The translations under genes were made by a program, and so were the position numbers. A stretch of DNA of 64,000 bases from CALKWS01 sp051020515 (GTDB lineage Bacteria > Actinomycetota > Actinomycetes > Actinomycetales > Beutenbergiaceae): assembly GCF_051020515.1 (NCBI RefSeq), contig NZ_CP194857.1, positions 558,001 through 622,000 on the forward strand, in the 5' to 3' direction. This document shows, piece after piece, positions 16,882-25,688 of this stretch. The first letter of the stretch is position 1, and the number at the start of each line of letters is the position of its first letter. The notes beneath the pieces are model-generated. The model worked only from the letters and a program-made list of their open reading frames with translations, had not been told where the DNA came from and ran no database searches.

Positions 16882-17586
16882 GTGGTCGACACCCATGTCC
16901 CGGAGGGCCGGGAGAACCTGTGTGTGGTGCAGGTGCCCCTGTTTCATGGCCTGAGTTTCGACGATCAGGTCAAGGTCGCCGACGTCGCCACTCCCACGAG
17001 CGTGGATGCCGGCGAGCAGGTGTACGCCGCCGGGTCGGACACCTCCCAGTTGATGGTGGTGCACACCGGCGCGGTGAAGGTCTCCCGGGTCGATGCCGAG
17101 GGGCGCGAGCAGATCCTGCGAGTGCTGGGGCCGGGTGAGTTCGTCGGTGAGTCGGCGTTCCTGACCGGTGCTCGACCCGATCACTTCACCACCGCGCTGG
17201 AACCGAGCAGCATGTGCGTGTTCCGCCATGCCGACCTCGGCCGCCTGGTGGCCGCTCACCCCTCGATCGGGATGCGGATGCTGCAGGAGGTCAGCAGGCG
17301 CCTGGCCCAGACCGAGACCCGGCTGGCCTCGGTGATCTCCGGTGATGTGACCTCGCGACTGGCCGAGTACGTGCTCTCCCTGCACGGCACCACCACCGAG
17401 GACGGGGTGGTGGTGGAGTTGCCGCTGGCGAAGAAGGACATCGCCTCGCTGCTCGACACCACGCCCGAGTCGCTCAGCCGCCAACTACGCAAGCTGCAAC
17501 AGTCCGGGATCGCCCACACCCAGGGTGCCCGCGGGCTGATCATCCACGACATCGACGCCCTGATGGACCTGGCCGCCGTCGCCTGA
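16882..17586 (+). CDS. Crp/Fnr family transcriptional regulator
   Basis: Regulator of 234 residues. The cyclic-nucleotide-binding-type beta-roll spans about 20-135 (HTGAVKVSRVDAEGREQI, LGPGEFVGESAFLTG). The C-terminal helix-turn-helix is KKDIASLLDTTPESLSRQLR. The recognition helix has E-x-x-S-R, the same pattern FNR uses to read TTGAT. Only two cysteines occur, Cys14 and Cys112, so there is no four-Cys iron-sulphur site; a thiol switch as in lactobacillal FLP is possible. The GTG start has a perfect AGGAGG 6 nt upstream. A matching TTGAT-N4-ATCAA box lies at 19,980. The same-strand gap to the LLM gene is 27 bp. Confidence 0.92.
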   Translation: MVDTHVPEGRENLCVVQVPLFHGLSFDDQVKVADVATPTSVDAGEQVYAAGSDTSQLMVVHTGAVKVSRVDAEGREQILRVLGPGEFVGESAFLTGARPDHFTTALEPSSMCVFRHADLGRLVAAHPSIGMRMLQEVSRRLAQTETRLASVISGDVTSRLAEYVLSLHGTTTEDGVVVELPLAKKDIASLLDTTPESLSRQLRKLQQSGIAHTQGARGLIIHDIDALMDLAAVA

Positions 17587-17613
17587 GCCTGCGCCCGGGC
17601 GTATCGTGTCCGG

Positions 17614-18693
17614 ATGAGTGAGTCGACGCCTCCGCTGCAGCCGGTCCTTGCCCCCTCCCAGGTCGAGTTGGGCCTCGACACCTTCGGGGACGTCACCGTC
17701 GACACCTCCGGCGCCCCGCGCACCCAGGCCCAGGTGCTGCGCGAGGTAGTCGAGCAGGGCGTGCTGGCCGACGAGGTCGGGGTGGACGCGATCGGCCTGG
17801 GCGAGCACCACCGCGACGACTTCGCCATCTCCGCCCCGGAGATCGTGCTAGGGGCCATCGCCAGTAGGACCGAGCAGATCCTGCTGGGCACTGCCGTCAC
17901 CGTGCTGAGCTCGGACGACCCGGTGCGGGTGTACGAGAAGATGGCCACCCTGGACGGCATCTCATCCGGGCGTGCCGAGGTCACGCTGGGGCGGGGATCG
18001 TTCACCGAGTCCTTCCCGCTGTTCGGCCTGGACCTGACCGACTACGAGAAGTTGTTCAGCGAGAAGCTCGACCTGTTCGCCGACCTGCGCTCGGAGGGCC
18101 CGGTCACCTGGGAGGGAACGGTTCGGGGTCCGCTGCAGGGCGCCCAGGTGTACCCCAAGACCGAGGCCGGGACGCTGCGCACCTGGATCGGGGTGGGTGG
18201 GTCCCCGGAGTCGGTGCTGCGGGCGGCGCGCTACAACATCCCGATGATGCTGGCGATCATCGGAGGCGACCCGGCCCGGTTCGCGCCCTTCGCCGACTTG
18301 TACCGGCGCGCCCTGGGCGAGTTCGGTCTGCAGGAACTCCCGGTGGGGGTGCACGCCCCGGGATTCGTGGCCGCCACCGACGATGAGGCGCGCGAGTTGA
18401 TGTTCCCCCACTTCAAGGCCAACCGGGACCGGATCGGCGGGGAGCGTGGCTGGCCACCGACCACCCGCTCCGACTTCGAGGCCGAGGTGGCCTCCGGAGC
18501 GGTGTTCGCCGGATCACCGGAGACGGTGGCTGCCAAGATCGCCCGCACCGTGCGTCAACTCGGACTGTCCCGGTTCGATCTCAAGTACAGCAACGGGCCG
18601 ATGCCGCACGTCCACACGATGGAGGCGATCCGACTGTACGGCACCGAGGTGATCCCGCGGGTGCGCGAGTTGCTCGCCGGCGGCGCCGACTAG
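17614..18693 (+). CDS. LLM-class flavin-dependent oxidoreductase
   Basis: Luciferase-like TIM-barrel enzyme of 359 residues that would use FMN or F420. Typical segments are VDAIGLGEHHRDDFAISAPE, TAVTVLSSDDPVRVYEKMAT, SSGRAEVTLGRGSF and IGVGGSPESVLRAARYNIPM. The nearest recognisable subgroup is the oxidoreductases annotated alongside CE1758-type proteins. Substrate is not evident. It follows the Crp/Fnr gene closely on the same strand and may share its transcript. Confidence 0.9.
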   Translation: MSESTPPLQPVLAPSQVELGLDTFGDVTVDTSGAPRTQAQVLREVVEQGVLADEVGVDAIGLGEHHRDDFAISAPEIVLGAIASRTEQILLGTAVTVLSSDDPVRVYEKMATLDGISSGRAEVTLGRGSFTESFPLFGLDLTDYEKLFSEKLDLFADLRSEGPVTWEGTVRGPLQGAQVYPKTEAGTLRTWIGVGGSPESVLRAARYNIPMMLAIIGGDPARFAPFADLYRRALGEFGLQELPVGVHAPGFVAATDDEARELMFPHFKANRDRIGGERGWPPTTRSDFEAEVASGAVFAGSPETVAAKIARTVRQLGLSRFDLKYSNGPMPHVHTMEAIRLYGTEVIPRVRELLAGGAD

Positions 18694-18715
18694 CCGGGGC
18701 GACCAGCGGCGCCGG

Positions 18716-19624
18716 TCAGGGCGCGATGATCACCTTGCCGGTGGCGTGGCCGGACTCGACCAGGGCCAGCGCCTCGCGGGCCTGGTCCAGGCCGAAGGTG
18801 TGACTGACCTGAGGCGTGATCACCTGATAGCCGATCACATCGGTGATCTTGGAGAGGGACTCGGGGTCGGCCTCCCGCCCCGACCCACCGAGCGCAACCG
18901 CGGTGTCCCCGTCGGCCGCGGAGACGATCAGGCCCGGTGACTTGGCCACCGCGGCGAGGTCACGCAGGGCCTGCCCCCCGACCAGGTCCACCAGCAGGTC
19001 CGCGCCCTCGGGCAGCAGGTCGCGCACCGCGTCGGCCGCCCCCGCACCGGCTGCCACGAACACCGCGCCGGTGGACTCCACGAGTTCCCGCTTACCCTCG
19101 GAGGCCACACCGATCACGCGGAACTGGTGCACCCGACCGATCTGGGCGGCCAGGTGCCCGACCCCGCCGCCGGCGCCCAGGATCACCAGGCTCTGCCCCT
19201 CCTCCAGTTCGATCTGGTGGGTGAGGTCGTAGGCAGTCGTTCCGGCCACCGGGATCAGGGCGGCGGTGGCGAAGGAGATGTCCTCCGGCTTGGCCACCAG
19301 GTCGGCGGCGTCCAGGAGGGTGTGGTCGGCGAATCCGCCCTCGCCGTGAGCGACCAGCCCGAGCACCTCGTCCCCGGCCGTCAGGTCCGCCACGTCCGCG
19401 CCCACGGCGGTGACCACCCCGGCGACTTCCCGGCCCATCGGCACCGGAACCGGCTCGCGGGTGCCCAGCAGGCCCTGGCGGATCTTCCAGTCCACGGGGT
19501 TCACCCCCGCTGCCTTGACCTGCACGGTCACCTGGCCGGTACCCGGCTCGGGCACCGGCCGTTCGGTGAGTTTCTCGCCGTCGGGTCCGCCGTAGGTGGT
19601 GGTGAAGACGTACTGCCTCGACAT
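18716..19624 (-). CDS. NADPH:quinone reductase-like, MDR superfamily
   Basis: Medium-chain dehydrogenase/reductase of 302 residues without the zinc ligands, so a quinone oxidoreductase or enone reductase. The N-terminal GroES-like domain has VKAAGVNPVDWKIRQG; the Rossmann motif is GAGGGVGHLAAQIG at about 150-165. The ATG at 19624 follows GAGGAG. The gene lies 23 bp after the metal-binding protein gene, so both should be read from the promoter with the FNR-type box. Confidence 0.9.
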   Translation of the reverse strand: MSRQYVFTTTYGGPDGEKLTERPVPEPGTGQVTVQVKAAGVNPVDWKIRQGLLGTREPVPVPMGREVAGVVTAVGADVADLTAGDEVLGLVAHGEGGFADHTLLDAADLVAKPEDISFATAALIPVAGTTAYDLTHQIELEEGQSLVILGAGGGVGHLAAQIGRVHQFRVIGVASEGKRELVESTGAVFVAAGAGAADAVRDLLPEGADLLVDLVGGQALRDLAAVAKSPGLIVSAADGDTAVALGGSGREADPESLSKITDVIGYQVITPQVSHTFGLDQAREALALVESGHATGKVIIAP

Positions 19625-19647
19625 CGTGTGATTCTCCTCGGCTCGGT

Positions 19648-19887
19648 TCAGAAGGCGGATGGGCGCGCGGTGTAACCGGCCTTGGCGATAGCGGCGACCA
19701 GATCGTCGGTGGTGGCGACCTCGGGGTCGTGCACGACCTCGACGCGGGCAGAGGCGAAGTGGACCTTCACCGAGTCCACACCCTTGACCTTGCCGACGCG
19801 CTTTTCGATCTTGGCCACGCACGAGGGGCAGGAGAAGCCTTCGGCCCGCAGGATCGTGGTGGTCGTGTTACTGGTGGTGGCGCTCAT
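19648..19887 (-). CDS. Heavy-metal-associated (CopZ-like) protein
   Basis: Small ferredoxin-fold metal-binding protein of 79 residues. The GFSCPSC motif supplies the CxxC ligand pair, and KVKGVDSVKVHFASARVEV plus AIAKAGYTA complete the HMA domain. Copper is the usual ion for such proteins. The ATG at 19887 follows AAAGGAG. Unusually there is no copper ATPase next to it; instead it is paired with a quinone reductase and preceded by a FNR-type site. Confidence 0.9.
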   Translation of the reverse strand: MSATTSNTTTTILRAEGFSCPSCVAKIEKRVGKVKGVDSVKVHFASARVEVVHDPEVATTDDLVAAIAKAGYTARPSAF

Positions 19888-19951
19888 CGTGGCGCTCCTT
19901 TCGTGGTTGTCTGGGTCCGTTCCGGACACCTCGCCCGGGCTGGTGATACTC

Positions 19952-19993
19952 AAACTACCCACGTTGGGACTCCATCTCCTTGATACAGATCAA
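19952..19993 (-). promoter_or_regulatory. Promoter with perfect FNR/Crp-type box
   Basis: TTGATACAGATCAA at 19,980-19,993 is a perfect TTGAT-N4-ATCAA dyad. A TAGTTT element at 19,957-19,952 fits a -10 box. With a start site near 19,945 the dyad is centred at about -41.5, the classic position for activation by Crp/Fnr proteins. It serves the metal-binding protein and quinone reductase genes. Confidence 0.65.
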
Positions 19994-20031
19994 GTCCGAC
20001 GGCAGTCCCGCCCGGTTCCTCGTGGCCGGGT

Positions 20032-20972
20032 TCAGCGATCGGTACGGACCTGTTCGGTGAGCCGAGCACCCGGCACCGGCCCGTGCACCACAAGCACACT
20101 CATCGGCCACCCGGGACCGGCGCACCTGCTCGGCGATCGCCACCGCCGCGGTGTGATCGGCCGCGAGCGCGGCGATGGTGGGACCGGACCCGGAGACGAT
20201 TGTGGCCAGGGCATCGGTACCCTCGAACGCGGCCAGCACCTGCGTCAGGTGTGGGCGCAGGTGCACCGCCGGTTCGGCCAGGTCGTTGACCAGGTGACTG
20301 GTGAGTCGGCTGGGTTCCCCGGTCAGCAACGCCTTCATCATCGACGGCGGCACGCTCACCCGTCGGTTGGGCGGGATCGTTCCGGAGGCGTCCAGGGAAG
20401 CGAAGACCTCGGGGGTGGGCAGCCCGGTCTCGCTGACCGCCAGCACCCAGTGGTATCGCCCACGCGCCAACGCCGGCGTGAGCATGTCTCCCCTGCCCAC
20501 GCCCAGCGCGGTCTGCCCGGTCAGCGCGAACGGCACGTCCGCGCCGAGTTCGGCGGCCAGGTGGCCCAGTTCCTCCCGGTCCAGGCCGGTGCCCCACCTG
20601 ATCGCACGCCAGCAGCGTGGCGGCGGCGTCGGCGGAGCCACCCCCCATGCCGCCGGCCACCGGAACCTCCTTGGTGATGTGCAGGTGCACCCCCGCGCTG
20701 GTGCCGGTGGCATCGGCCAGCAGGGTGGCCGCGCAATGGGCCAGGTTCCGCTCATCGGTGGGCACCCGCTCGGCGTGCCGGCCGCTGACGCTGACGGAGA
20801 TGTCATCGGCGACCCGGGCGTGCACGTCCTCGAACAGGCTGACTGCTTGGAACACCGTGGCCAACGGGTGGTAGCCGTCCCGGCGGACCGGACCCACTCG
20901 CAGACGCAGGTTGATCTTGCCGGGTGCGCGCACATGCACCGCATCCGGCCGGGGCATGGTGGCCGCGCTCAC
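20032..20972 (-). CDS. ispE: 4-diphosphocytidyl-2-C-methyl-D-erythritol kinase, frameshifted
   Basis: GHMP kinase of the MEP isoprenoid pathway. The N-terminus reads VHVRAPGKINLRLRVG and the ATP loop PVAGGMGGGSADAAATLL. The frame breaks twice. Near 20,600 the chain must shift from ACDQ to WGTGLDREELGHLAAELGAD (restoring CT in CAGGTGGGG gives QLWGTG). Near 20,107 it must shift again to reach SVLVVHGPVPGARLTEQVRT. Between them GSGPTIAALAADHTAA is intact. Because the enzyme is normally essential, sequencing indels are the likely cause. The GTG start overlaps the rsmA stop by 4 bp. Confidence 0.9.
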
Positions 20973-21886
20973 CGGGACTCCTCCGCGCCCTGGGCGGCGC
21001 GCTCGCCGGTGCTGCCCAACCCGGCTCCGGCTGCCGCGATGGCGGCGAAGCCCGTGATGTCCACCCGCTCCCCACGCAGGGTGGGCTCGATCCCGGCGCG
21101 ACGACGCAGCACCTGCTCGGCCCGCGCCGTCGTCCCGGCCCAGGGGGCCAGCGCCGAGCGCAGCATCTTGCGACGCTGGGCGAACGCGGCATCGATCACC
21201 TCGAACACCTGCTCCCGGGTGGCGGTGGTGGGCGGCGGATCCCGCCGGACCAGGCGCACCAGGGCCGAGTCCACATTGGGCGCCGGCCAGAACACCGAGC
21301 GCCCGATCGATCCGGCTCTGCCGGCCGAGGCGTACCAGGCCACCTTGGCCGAGGGCACCCCGTAGGTGCGCGATCCGGGCGGTGCCGCGAGCCGGTCGGC
21401 CACCTCCGACTGGACCATCACCAGGACCTCGCGCAGGCTGGGGAAACGCTCCAGGAAGGTCAACAGCACCGGGACGGCCACGTTGTATGGCAGGTTCGAG
21501 ACCAGTTTCACCGGATCGGCCGGCAACTCCGCCGGGTCCAGCGCGTCCATGGTGAGCACGGTCAGGTCGGCGCCGCTGCCGGGGGCCTGCACCGCCACCG
21601 TCTCCGGCAGCGCCCCGGCCAGCACGGGATCGACCTCCACCGCGATTACCCGGGCACCGGCGTCCAACAGTCCCAACGTGAGGGAGCCCAGACCCGGCCC
21701 CACCTCCACCACCACCTCCCCGGGGGTGACCGCGGCGGCGCGCACGATCCGGCGCACGGTGCCGGGGTCGGTGACGAAGTTCTGCCCGAGCGCCTTGGTG
21801 GGACGCACTCCCAGGCGCTGGACGAGGTCGCGCACGTCGGAGCCGGTGAGCAGGCGGACATCGGCTGTGGACGGGCTCACACTCAC
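20969..21886 (-). CDS. rsmA: 16S rRNA dimethyladenosine methyltransferase
   Basis: Methylates the two adjacent adenines in helix 45 of 16S rRNA (KsgA). Residues show RPTKALGQNFVTD, the SAM motif VVVEVGPGLGSLT and the catalytic SNLPYNVAVP. 305 residues from the GTG at 21886, which overlaps the SDR stop by 4 bp (GTGA), supporting this start over a longer frame to 22,009. It is followed by ispE, a widely conserved pair. Confidence 0.95.
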   Translation of the reverse strand: MSVSPSTADVRLLTGSDVRDLVQRLGVRPTKALGQNFVTDPGTVRRIVRAAAVTPGEVVVEVGPGLGSLTLGLLDAGARVIAVEVDPVLAGALPETVAVQAPGSGADLTVLTMDALDPAELPADPVKLVSNLPYNVAVPVLLTFLERFPSLREVLVMVQSEVADRLAAPPGSRTYGVPSAKVAWYASAGRAGSIGRSVFWPAPNVDSALVRLVRRDPPPTTATREQVFEVIDAAFAQRRKMLRSALAPWAGTTARAEQVLRRRAGIEPTLRGERVDITGFAAIAAAGAGLGSTGERAAQGAEESR

Positions 21887-22704
21887 GACCCTAGGGCAGA
21901 CCCGTCGCCGGTGGCGTCCAGGTAGTCCCGCCACGCGGCGGTGGTGGTGATCTGGCGCGGACCGGTCAGCATCCCGCCGTCCACCGGCAGGGTGATGCCG
22001 GTGATCCACGCGGCGTCGGCGGATGCGAGGAACGCGATCGCCGCGGCGATGTCCTCGGGTTCACCGGGGCGGCCCAGCGGGATCAGCGGGGCGTTCCGGT
22101 CCGCACCACCGCGCTGACCGTCCCACACCCGGGTGCGCACCGTGCCCGGAGCCACCACGTTGATCCGTAGCCCCCGCGCGGCCAGATCGATCGCCAGGTT
22201 CCTGGTCAGGGCAGTCAGGCCCGCCTTCGCCGAGGAGTACGGCTCAGAGCCGAAGGCGGCGAGGCCGTTGATCGAGCTGACCGAGACGATCGAGCCACCC
22301 TCCCGCAAGTGCGGTACCACCGCCCGGATACAGCGCATCACCCCGGTCAGGTTCAGATCAAGTTCGTGCGCCCACTCGTCGTCGTCCATCTCCTCGATCG
22401 GGGGGTGCGGCCGGGCTCCCCCGGCCACGTTTGCCAACACGTCCAAGCCGCCGGCCCATCGGGCGCCGGTGGTGACCGCCTCGTTCACACTCTCGGTGTT
22501 GGTGACGTCGCAGGCCAGGGCCAGGGCGTGGTCGCCCGGGTACTGTTCGGCCACCTCGCCCGCCGCATCGGCGTCGACGTCGGCGAGCACCACCCGGGCA
22601 CCCTCGGCCAGGAATCGTTGTGCGGTGGCACGTCCGATCCCGTGCCCGGCGCCGGTGACCAGGACGGTGGAACCGGTGAAACGATCCGGAATGGGTGCGG
22701 GCAT
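21883..22704 (-). CDS. SDR family oxidoreductase
   Basis: Short-chain dehydrogenase/reductase of 273 residues. The cofactor loop is TGAGHGIG, with NVAGG, the catalytic Ser in IVSVSSINGL and YSSAK at the Tyr/Lys pair. An Asp after beta-2 (LADVDADAAG) favours NAD(H). The ATG at 22704 has GGAG 7 nt upstream and is preferred to the ATG 12 bp earlier. It leads the SDR-rsmA-ispE overlap chain. Substrate is unknown. Confidence 0.9.
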   Translation of the reverse strand: MPAPIPDRFTGSTVLVTGAGHGIGRATAQRFLAEGARVVLADVDADAAGEVAEQYPGDHALALACDVTNTESVNEAVTTGARWAGGLDVLANVAGGARPHPPIEEMDDDEWAHELDLNLTGVMRCIRAVVPHLREGGSIVSVSSINGLAAFGSEPYSSAKAGLTALTRNLAIDLAARGLRINVVAPGTVRTRVWDGQRGGADRNAPLIPLGRPGEPEDIAAAIAFLASADAAWITGITLPVDGGMLTGPRQITTTAAWRDYLDATGDGSALGS

Positions 22705-22787
22705 CGAGTACTCCATCGGGTCGGCGGTGCAGGCTCGGTCAGCCTAGCGACCGGACCGACCGACCGCCCGCCCGGGACCGGCTCGCG

Positions 22788-24166
22788 TCAGCGCAGCCCG
22801 AGCACCGAGGAGCAATGCGGCCACTGGCCCCAACCGGAGCGGGCCTGCAGCGCCTGAGCGCGCTGGGTCTGCTCCGCCGGGGAGGCCTCCGAGGGCAGCC
22901 CCGAACCGCCCACGGACTGCCACGTGGCCACCGAGAACTGGTAGAGCCCGTGGTAGGTGCCCGAGGGGGAGACCGCACGCGGGTTCCCGCCGGACTCGCA
23001 CTGGGCCAACCGGGCCCAGACGTCACCTGAGACAGAGCCACCACCGGTGGAGCCGCTGGTGGAGTCCGAACCGGACGAACCCGACGAACCGGAGGAACTG
23101 GACGAACCCGACGAGCCCGAACCGGACGAACCGGACGAACCCGACGAACTTGTGTCGCTGGAACGGGTGGGGGCCGGCTGCGGCGCCGGGCGTACGGCGG
23201 TGCCGACTTCCACGACCCGGTCCTGGGGTTCGGTGGTGACCTCCACCCCGATGTGCTTGGTGGACTCGACCTCACCGTCCACCAGGACCTGGGCACTGGT
23301 GTAGGTGCGTTCGCCGTCGGCGCCCTCGGCTACCACCCGGGATTGGCCGCGGTACAGGTCGGCGGTCTCGCGCTGGACCGATTCGTGCTCGATGGTCTCG
23401 GTGTGGGTGACGCGTTCGTTCTGAACCCGCTGCACGGTCAGTACCGGGGTGCCCTGGTCTCCCATGCTCAGGCTCACCCGGTCGGCCGGGTTGATCTCGA
23501 TCTCGGCAAGGCGCAGCACACCGGCCAGATCGGCGGTGCCGCTGGGTGAGACGGTGCGCTCCGCACCGTCGATGTGGATCTGCACCGGGCCACCCTGGGT
23601 CAGCGGCATGGCCAGTTCGGCACGCCCGGAGGAGCGGGAGGCGGTCATGGCCACCTCGCGGCCGCTGGCTGCGAGGTGCTCCAGGGCCTCATCCGCGGTG
23701 AGCGCGGTGGTCCACAGGGTCTCGAACTCACCCTCGACCTGGAACTCGATCTGCTGGGCGCTGCGCACCACCACCTGGGTTCCGTCGCGCAGACGCTCCT
23801 GCGGGGCGGGCACCACCAGGTCACGCTCGGCCGGTTCGATGCCCTCGGCCACCAGGAGTGCCTCGATGTCCCGGCTGAACGTGGACACCTCGTGGATCTG
23901 CCCGTCGACGTCCAGTTCGACCGTCTTGTGTGCCGCGGCGGTCAGTCCGCCCGCTGCGCCCAGGGCCACGACCAGTGCCCCGGCCGCCACCAGCCTGCGA
24001 CGTCGACGCGGCGCGGCCGCGCCGGCTCCGGCGTCCTCCGTGGCGTGGTCACCGGTGTCCGGCTGCGGGTGGGACCCGTCGTTCGCGGCGGGGGCGTCGC
24101 GGTTACGTCGACGTCGGACCGCGATTGGTCGGGGCTGTCGGATCGCGACTTACGGAAGAGACTCAC
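22788..24166 (-). CDS. rpfB: Resuscitation-promoting factor, RpfB type, frameshifted near the N-terminus
   Basis: Secreted peptidoglycan hydrolase. From the N-terminus: a cytosolic segment, an Arg cluster RRRRRL and a membrane anchor, three ubiquitin-like DUF348 repeats, a G5 domain (ERTYTSAQVLVDGEVEST), a Ser/Gly linker of about 50 residues, and a C-terminal transglycosylase-like Rpf domain (LAQCESGGNPRAVSPSGTYH then GLYQFSVATWQ). The probable start, GTG at 24166 (SLFRKSRSDSPDQ), is in a different frame from the rest; one missing base around 24,110 would join them. Otherwise translation would start at 23990 without the Arg cluster. A shared regulatory motif lies about 90 bp upstream. Confidence 0.88.
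23044..23155. repeat. Ser/Gly-coding low-complexity repeat in rpfB
   Basis: A run of near-identical 9-12 bp units (gaacccgacgaaccg and variants) encodes the SSGSSGSG-type linker between the G5 and catalytic domains. It is likely flexible and prone to length change. Confidence 0.8.
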
Positions 24167-24256
24167 AAACGTCCTACGGGTCGTGCCGGATCACCGGCGG
24201 GAGGGATAGCCGAGTTGGTGCTGAGCGGTCGTCGCGCGGGGCGCAACGTCACCGCG

Positions 24257-24278
24257 CGACTGTAATCGAATCGTGACC
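24257..24278 (-). promoter_or_regulatory. GTCAC/GTTAC direct-repeat motif upstream of rpfB
   Basis: Read on the minus strand the site has GGTCAC then ATTACAGTCG with an 11-bp period. It matches 17 of 22 positions of the element at 25,557-25,578 in front of the second wall hydrolase gene. Such repeats resemble MtrA-type response-regulator boxes. Confidence 0.5.
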
Positions 24279-24307
24279 GTCGGGCCAGGGTCTGTGAGCG
24301 CACTCAC

Positions 24308-24326
24308 GACCGGCCCAGGGCCGGTC
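24308..24326 (-). terminator. Hairpin after the transglycosylase gene
   Basis: GACCGGCCC pairs with GGGCCGGTC around a single base, about 19 nt past the stop at 24,345. It separates this gene from the downstream rpfB promoter. Confidence 0.55.
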
Positions 24327-24344
24327 GGCACGGGTTGGCGCCCC

Positions 24345-25504
24345 TCAGTACCAGTTCCGCTGCTGGGAGTGCGCCCAGGCTGCACAGGGGTTGCCGTACC
24401 GGCCGGAGATGTAGTTCAGGCCCCAGGTGATCTGGGTGGCGGGGTTGGTGCGCCAGTCCGAACCGGCCGAGGCCATCTTGCTACCGGGCAGCGACTGCGG
24501 GATCCCGTAGGCGCCCGAGGAAGGGTTCTGGGCGCGGTGGTTCCAGTTCGACTCCTTCTGCCAGAGCCGGTCCAGACAGCTGAACTGGTCACTGCCCCAG
24601 CCGCGGTCGGCGACCATCTGCCGGGCGATCGACCGGGGGTCACCGGAGTAGGAGCCCGAGGAGGAGGGCTCCGACGAACTGGAGCCGGAGGAACTCGAGG
24701 AACCAGAACTTGAGGAACTCGAGGAGCCGGAGCTCGACGAACCGGAACTTGAGGAACTCGAGGAGCCGGAACTGGTGGGAGTGGGGGTGGGCGCGGGCCG
24801 GGGTGCGGCAGTACCGACCAGGACCACCTCGGTGACCGGAGCGCTGGCCAGGATCTCGGACTGGATGGTGCGGGAGACCTCCTCGCCGTCCTCGTAGGTG
24901 GCGACGTAGGTGCGGACCCGCTCGCCGTTCACGCCGGCCGTCTGGACCTGGCGGTTCCCCCGGGTCAGCGAACTCGTGTAACGCTCCTCGGTCTCATAGG
25001 CGATCTCCTCCGTCTCGGCACCGAAGACGGTGCCGACGCGGGTCACCTCGACCTCGTCCCCATCCTCTGGCGGCTTGTTCATCGGCGCGGAGACCTCATA
25101 TCCAGACCCACCAGGATGCCGTGATCGATCAACGCATCGGCAAGGGTGGGAGCCCCGGAGGTGATCTCCAGTTCGTCACCGTCGATGGTGGCGGTGAAGG
25201 TGACCGGGTCGGCCTCCAGGGAGTCCAGGTCGGTCCGCTCATCGCCACTGCGGGAGACCTGGGACCAGACGCCGCGGGCGTCCAGGTCCGGTCCGGCTGC
25301 GGGCTCCTGATCAGTGGATCCCCCGCTCAGCGGCGCGAGACCCCCGGTGAAGGAGGCGAAACCGACCGAGCCGGCCATGATCACTGCCAGGGCACCGGCA
25401 CCGATGGCCCGTTTCAGGGACCTCGGTAGCCCAGCGGTCGTCGAACCGGCCGCACGGTGGCGGCGCTCGGACCCGGATGCAGTTGACTCAGAATTGGATG
25501 ACAC
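24345..25504 (-). CDS. Secreted transglycosylase with G5 domain, aggregation-promoting-factor type, frameshifted
   Basis: Cell-wall hydrolase paralogous in layout to rpfB. After the GTG at 25504 comes a Ser-rich cytosolic stretch, a membrane anchor (GAGALAVIMAGSVGFAS), a ubiquitin-like DUF348 domain (VTFTATIDGDELEITSGAPT), a G5 domain (SSLTRGNRQVQTAGVNGERV), a Ser/Gly linker of about 45 residues and a C-terminal SLT-like domain with DRLWQKESNWNHRAQNPSSG, GIPQSLPG and RYGNPCAAWAHSQQ. The frame breaks near 25,090: one frame ends GLDMRSPRR, the next reads YEVSAPMNKPPEDGDEVEVT; one extra T (GATTATGAG) joins them. Start is uncertain because no strong ribosome binding site is seen. Confidence 0.85.
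24655..24775. repeat. Ser/Gly-coding low-complexity repeat in the transglycosylase gene
   Basis: Repeated gaactcgaggaacc-type units encode a serine run of about 45 residues between the G5 and SLT domains, analogous to the linker in rpfB. Confidence 0.8.
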
Positions 25505-25556
25505 AGAAACGGGCGTCCTTCGGCTACGTGGCGACTGTGGAGGGTACAGCCACCCC

Positions 25557-25578
25557 CGACCGTAACCGATCTGTGACC
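25557..25578 (-). promoter_or_regulatory. GTCACA/GTTACG direct-repeat motif upstream of the transglycosylase gene
   Basis: On the minus strand GTCACA and GTTACG are arranged as direct repeats with an 11-bp period, about 53-75 bp before the start codon. The element is related to the one upstream of rpfB, suggesting joint control of both wall hydrolases. Confidence 0.5.
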
Positions 25579-25688
25579 TTCTCGGCCAGCCCCCCGGAGA
25601 GGATATTCCTGCCCGGCTGGTGACCCGGAGAGTCCGGGTCAACGCGCGGGCATCCCGGGTCCCGCTACGTCCCCGTGCCGCTGAGACC

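Noticed and set aside
24655..24775. CRISPR-like short repeats
   Set aside because: The repeats are in frame, have no unique spacers, and encode a Ser/Gly linker.
24167..25688. c-di-AMP (ydaO-type) riboswitch upstream of the wall hydrolase genes
   Set aside because: Such riboswitches are known upstream of actinobacterial rpf genes, but the gaps here are under 190 bp and I could not find the conserved ydaO elements; the promoter motif explains the conserved bases.
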